Shown one piece after another: positions 5,816 to 6,226 of a stretch of DNA of 6,226 nucleotides; positions within the stretch are counted from its first letter, which is position 1; the number at the start of each line of letters is the position of its first letter. The translations under genes and the position numbers were made by a program. Source of the DNA: Ignavibacteriota bacterium (lineage in GTDB: Bacteria; Bacteroidota; Ignavibacteria; Palsa-1295). Location of the stretch: the NCBI GenBank assembly GCA_025357895.1, contig JANYLL010000402.1:1-6226 (forward strand), written 5' to 3'. Under the pieces are notes generated by a model, which saw only the letters and a program-made list of their open reading frames with translations, searched no databases and was not told where the DNA came from.

Positions 5816-6226
5816 TATTGGTGAACAGATCTCTGCTACGGTTGAATTAGTGAGAATACTGAAGCATTGTATCGTATTTTTTGCTCCTCTTAGCGAATCA
5901 ATTATGATATGCGTACAGGATGAATCAACAGGATAAAATGAAAATTTTGCGAACAGGACTGTATCAATTTCTGAATTAAATGTGATTCTTGCCGAATGAT
6001 TATCAGGACGTCCGGTTGTATGGTCGCCGTTTGATAGATCAAATGTGCCGTGGTAAATAAGTGAAATTGTATCATAATGAATTGTGAACTCTGCATTCAC
6101 TGAAGAGCCCGTATGAAGTATCGTGATAGGAATAACTACATCATCGCCGATTATATCTGTATAAATATTCTGAATAGATTTTTGATCGAGCGATATTGTC
6201 GGTGTTGCTTTTACAAATGGGGAAAG
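5813..6226 (-). CDS. Secreted T9SS cargo protein, body fragment (5' end beyond the right edge, ends at premature TGA)
   Basis: The minus-strand frame is open from the window edge for 137 codons before the TGA. It begins LSPFVKATPTISLD and contains GDDVVIPITILHTGSSVNAE, then FTIHYDTISLIYHGTFDLS, a polar loop DHTTGRPDNHSA, a strand ITFNSEIDTVLFAKFSF, and a segment with two Cys (in DSSCTH and IQCFS) plus a third in EICSPI. The alternating strands, with 'D.v.IPI.i' followed by 'f.i.YD.isl.Y.G', suggest an immunoglobulin-like or cohesin-like beta-sandwich of the sort common in T9SS surface proteins; this is inference. It continues in the same frame, past the TGA, into the T9SS sorting domain, so the two parts are almost certainly one ancestral gene. 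A GTG at 6100 is an internal codon, not a start. Without its sorting domain the product would be expected to remain in the periplasm. The cargo's function is not recognisable. Confidence 0.7.
   Translation of the reverse strand, partial: LSPFVKATPTISLDQKSIQNIYTDIIGDDVVIPITILHTGSSVNAEFTIHYDTISLIYHGTFDLSNGDHTTGRPDNHSARITFNSEIDTVLFAKFSFYPVDSSCTHIIIDSLRGAKNTIQCFSILTNSTVAEICSPI

Noticed and set aside
5499..5936. A 145-codon plus-strand open frame over the T9SS gene
   Set aside because: It is antisense to the sorting domain, whose motifs (PNPT, GLYFVRV) are clear, and it overlaps the end of paralogue 3; its product resembles nothing I recognise.
5816..6226. General reassignment of TGA to a sense codon in this genome
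   Set aside because: The three large genes use TGG for Trp and contain no in-frame TGA, so one TGA in one gene does not support a genetic-code change.

Overview
The window looks like a chromosomal segment from the Bacteroidota–Chlorobiota side of the bacterial tree, possibly an Ignavibacteria/Kapabacteria-like lineage. The evidence is a protein at the right edge ending in a type IX secretion (T9SS) type A sorting domain, start codons that mostly lack Shine-Dalgarno sequences, moderate GC content by eye, and a left-edge protein with a signal peptide resembling PAP2-family proteins of that group. The lineage is an inference from these traits; no rRNA or other marker gene is present.

Layout. 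Positions 1-258 (minus strand) hold the first 86 codons of an exported protein, probably a PAP2-type phosphatase, running off the left edge. A 191-base AT-rich spacer separates it from three head-to-tail plus-strand genes at 450-2102, 2102-3772 and 3842-5506. These encode 550, 556 and 554 residue paralogues. The first two overlap by one base (TAATG); the third follows after 69 bases. At the right edge, convergent to the trio, lies the 3' part of a minus-strand gene for a T9SS-secreted protein (5528-6226). Its frame is broken by one in-frame TGA (5813-5815) just before the sorting domain.

How the genes may work together. Each trio member has a short basic N-terminus, one transmembrane segment, and about 500 residues of predicted periplasmic beta-rich sequence, with 'DS + alternating hydrophobic' repeat units and a conserved C-terminal block. 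This architecture resembles AsmA-like/DUF748-like envelope proteins, a superfamily linked to lipid transport between the membranes of diderm bacteria. The assignment rests on architecture and remembered family patterns, not on a search. The divergent PAP2-like gene would fit an envelope-lipid theme, but a functional link is speculative.

The main items for follow-up are the tandem paralogue cassette with its shared YEDR...PNEL signature and conserved C-terminal tail, and the single nonsense codon that separates a T9SS cargo from its secretion signal. I saw no RNA genes, CRISPR arrays, insertion sequences or clear terminators.
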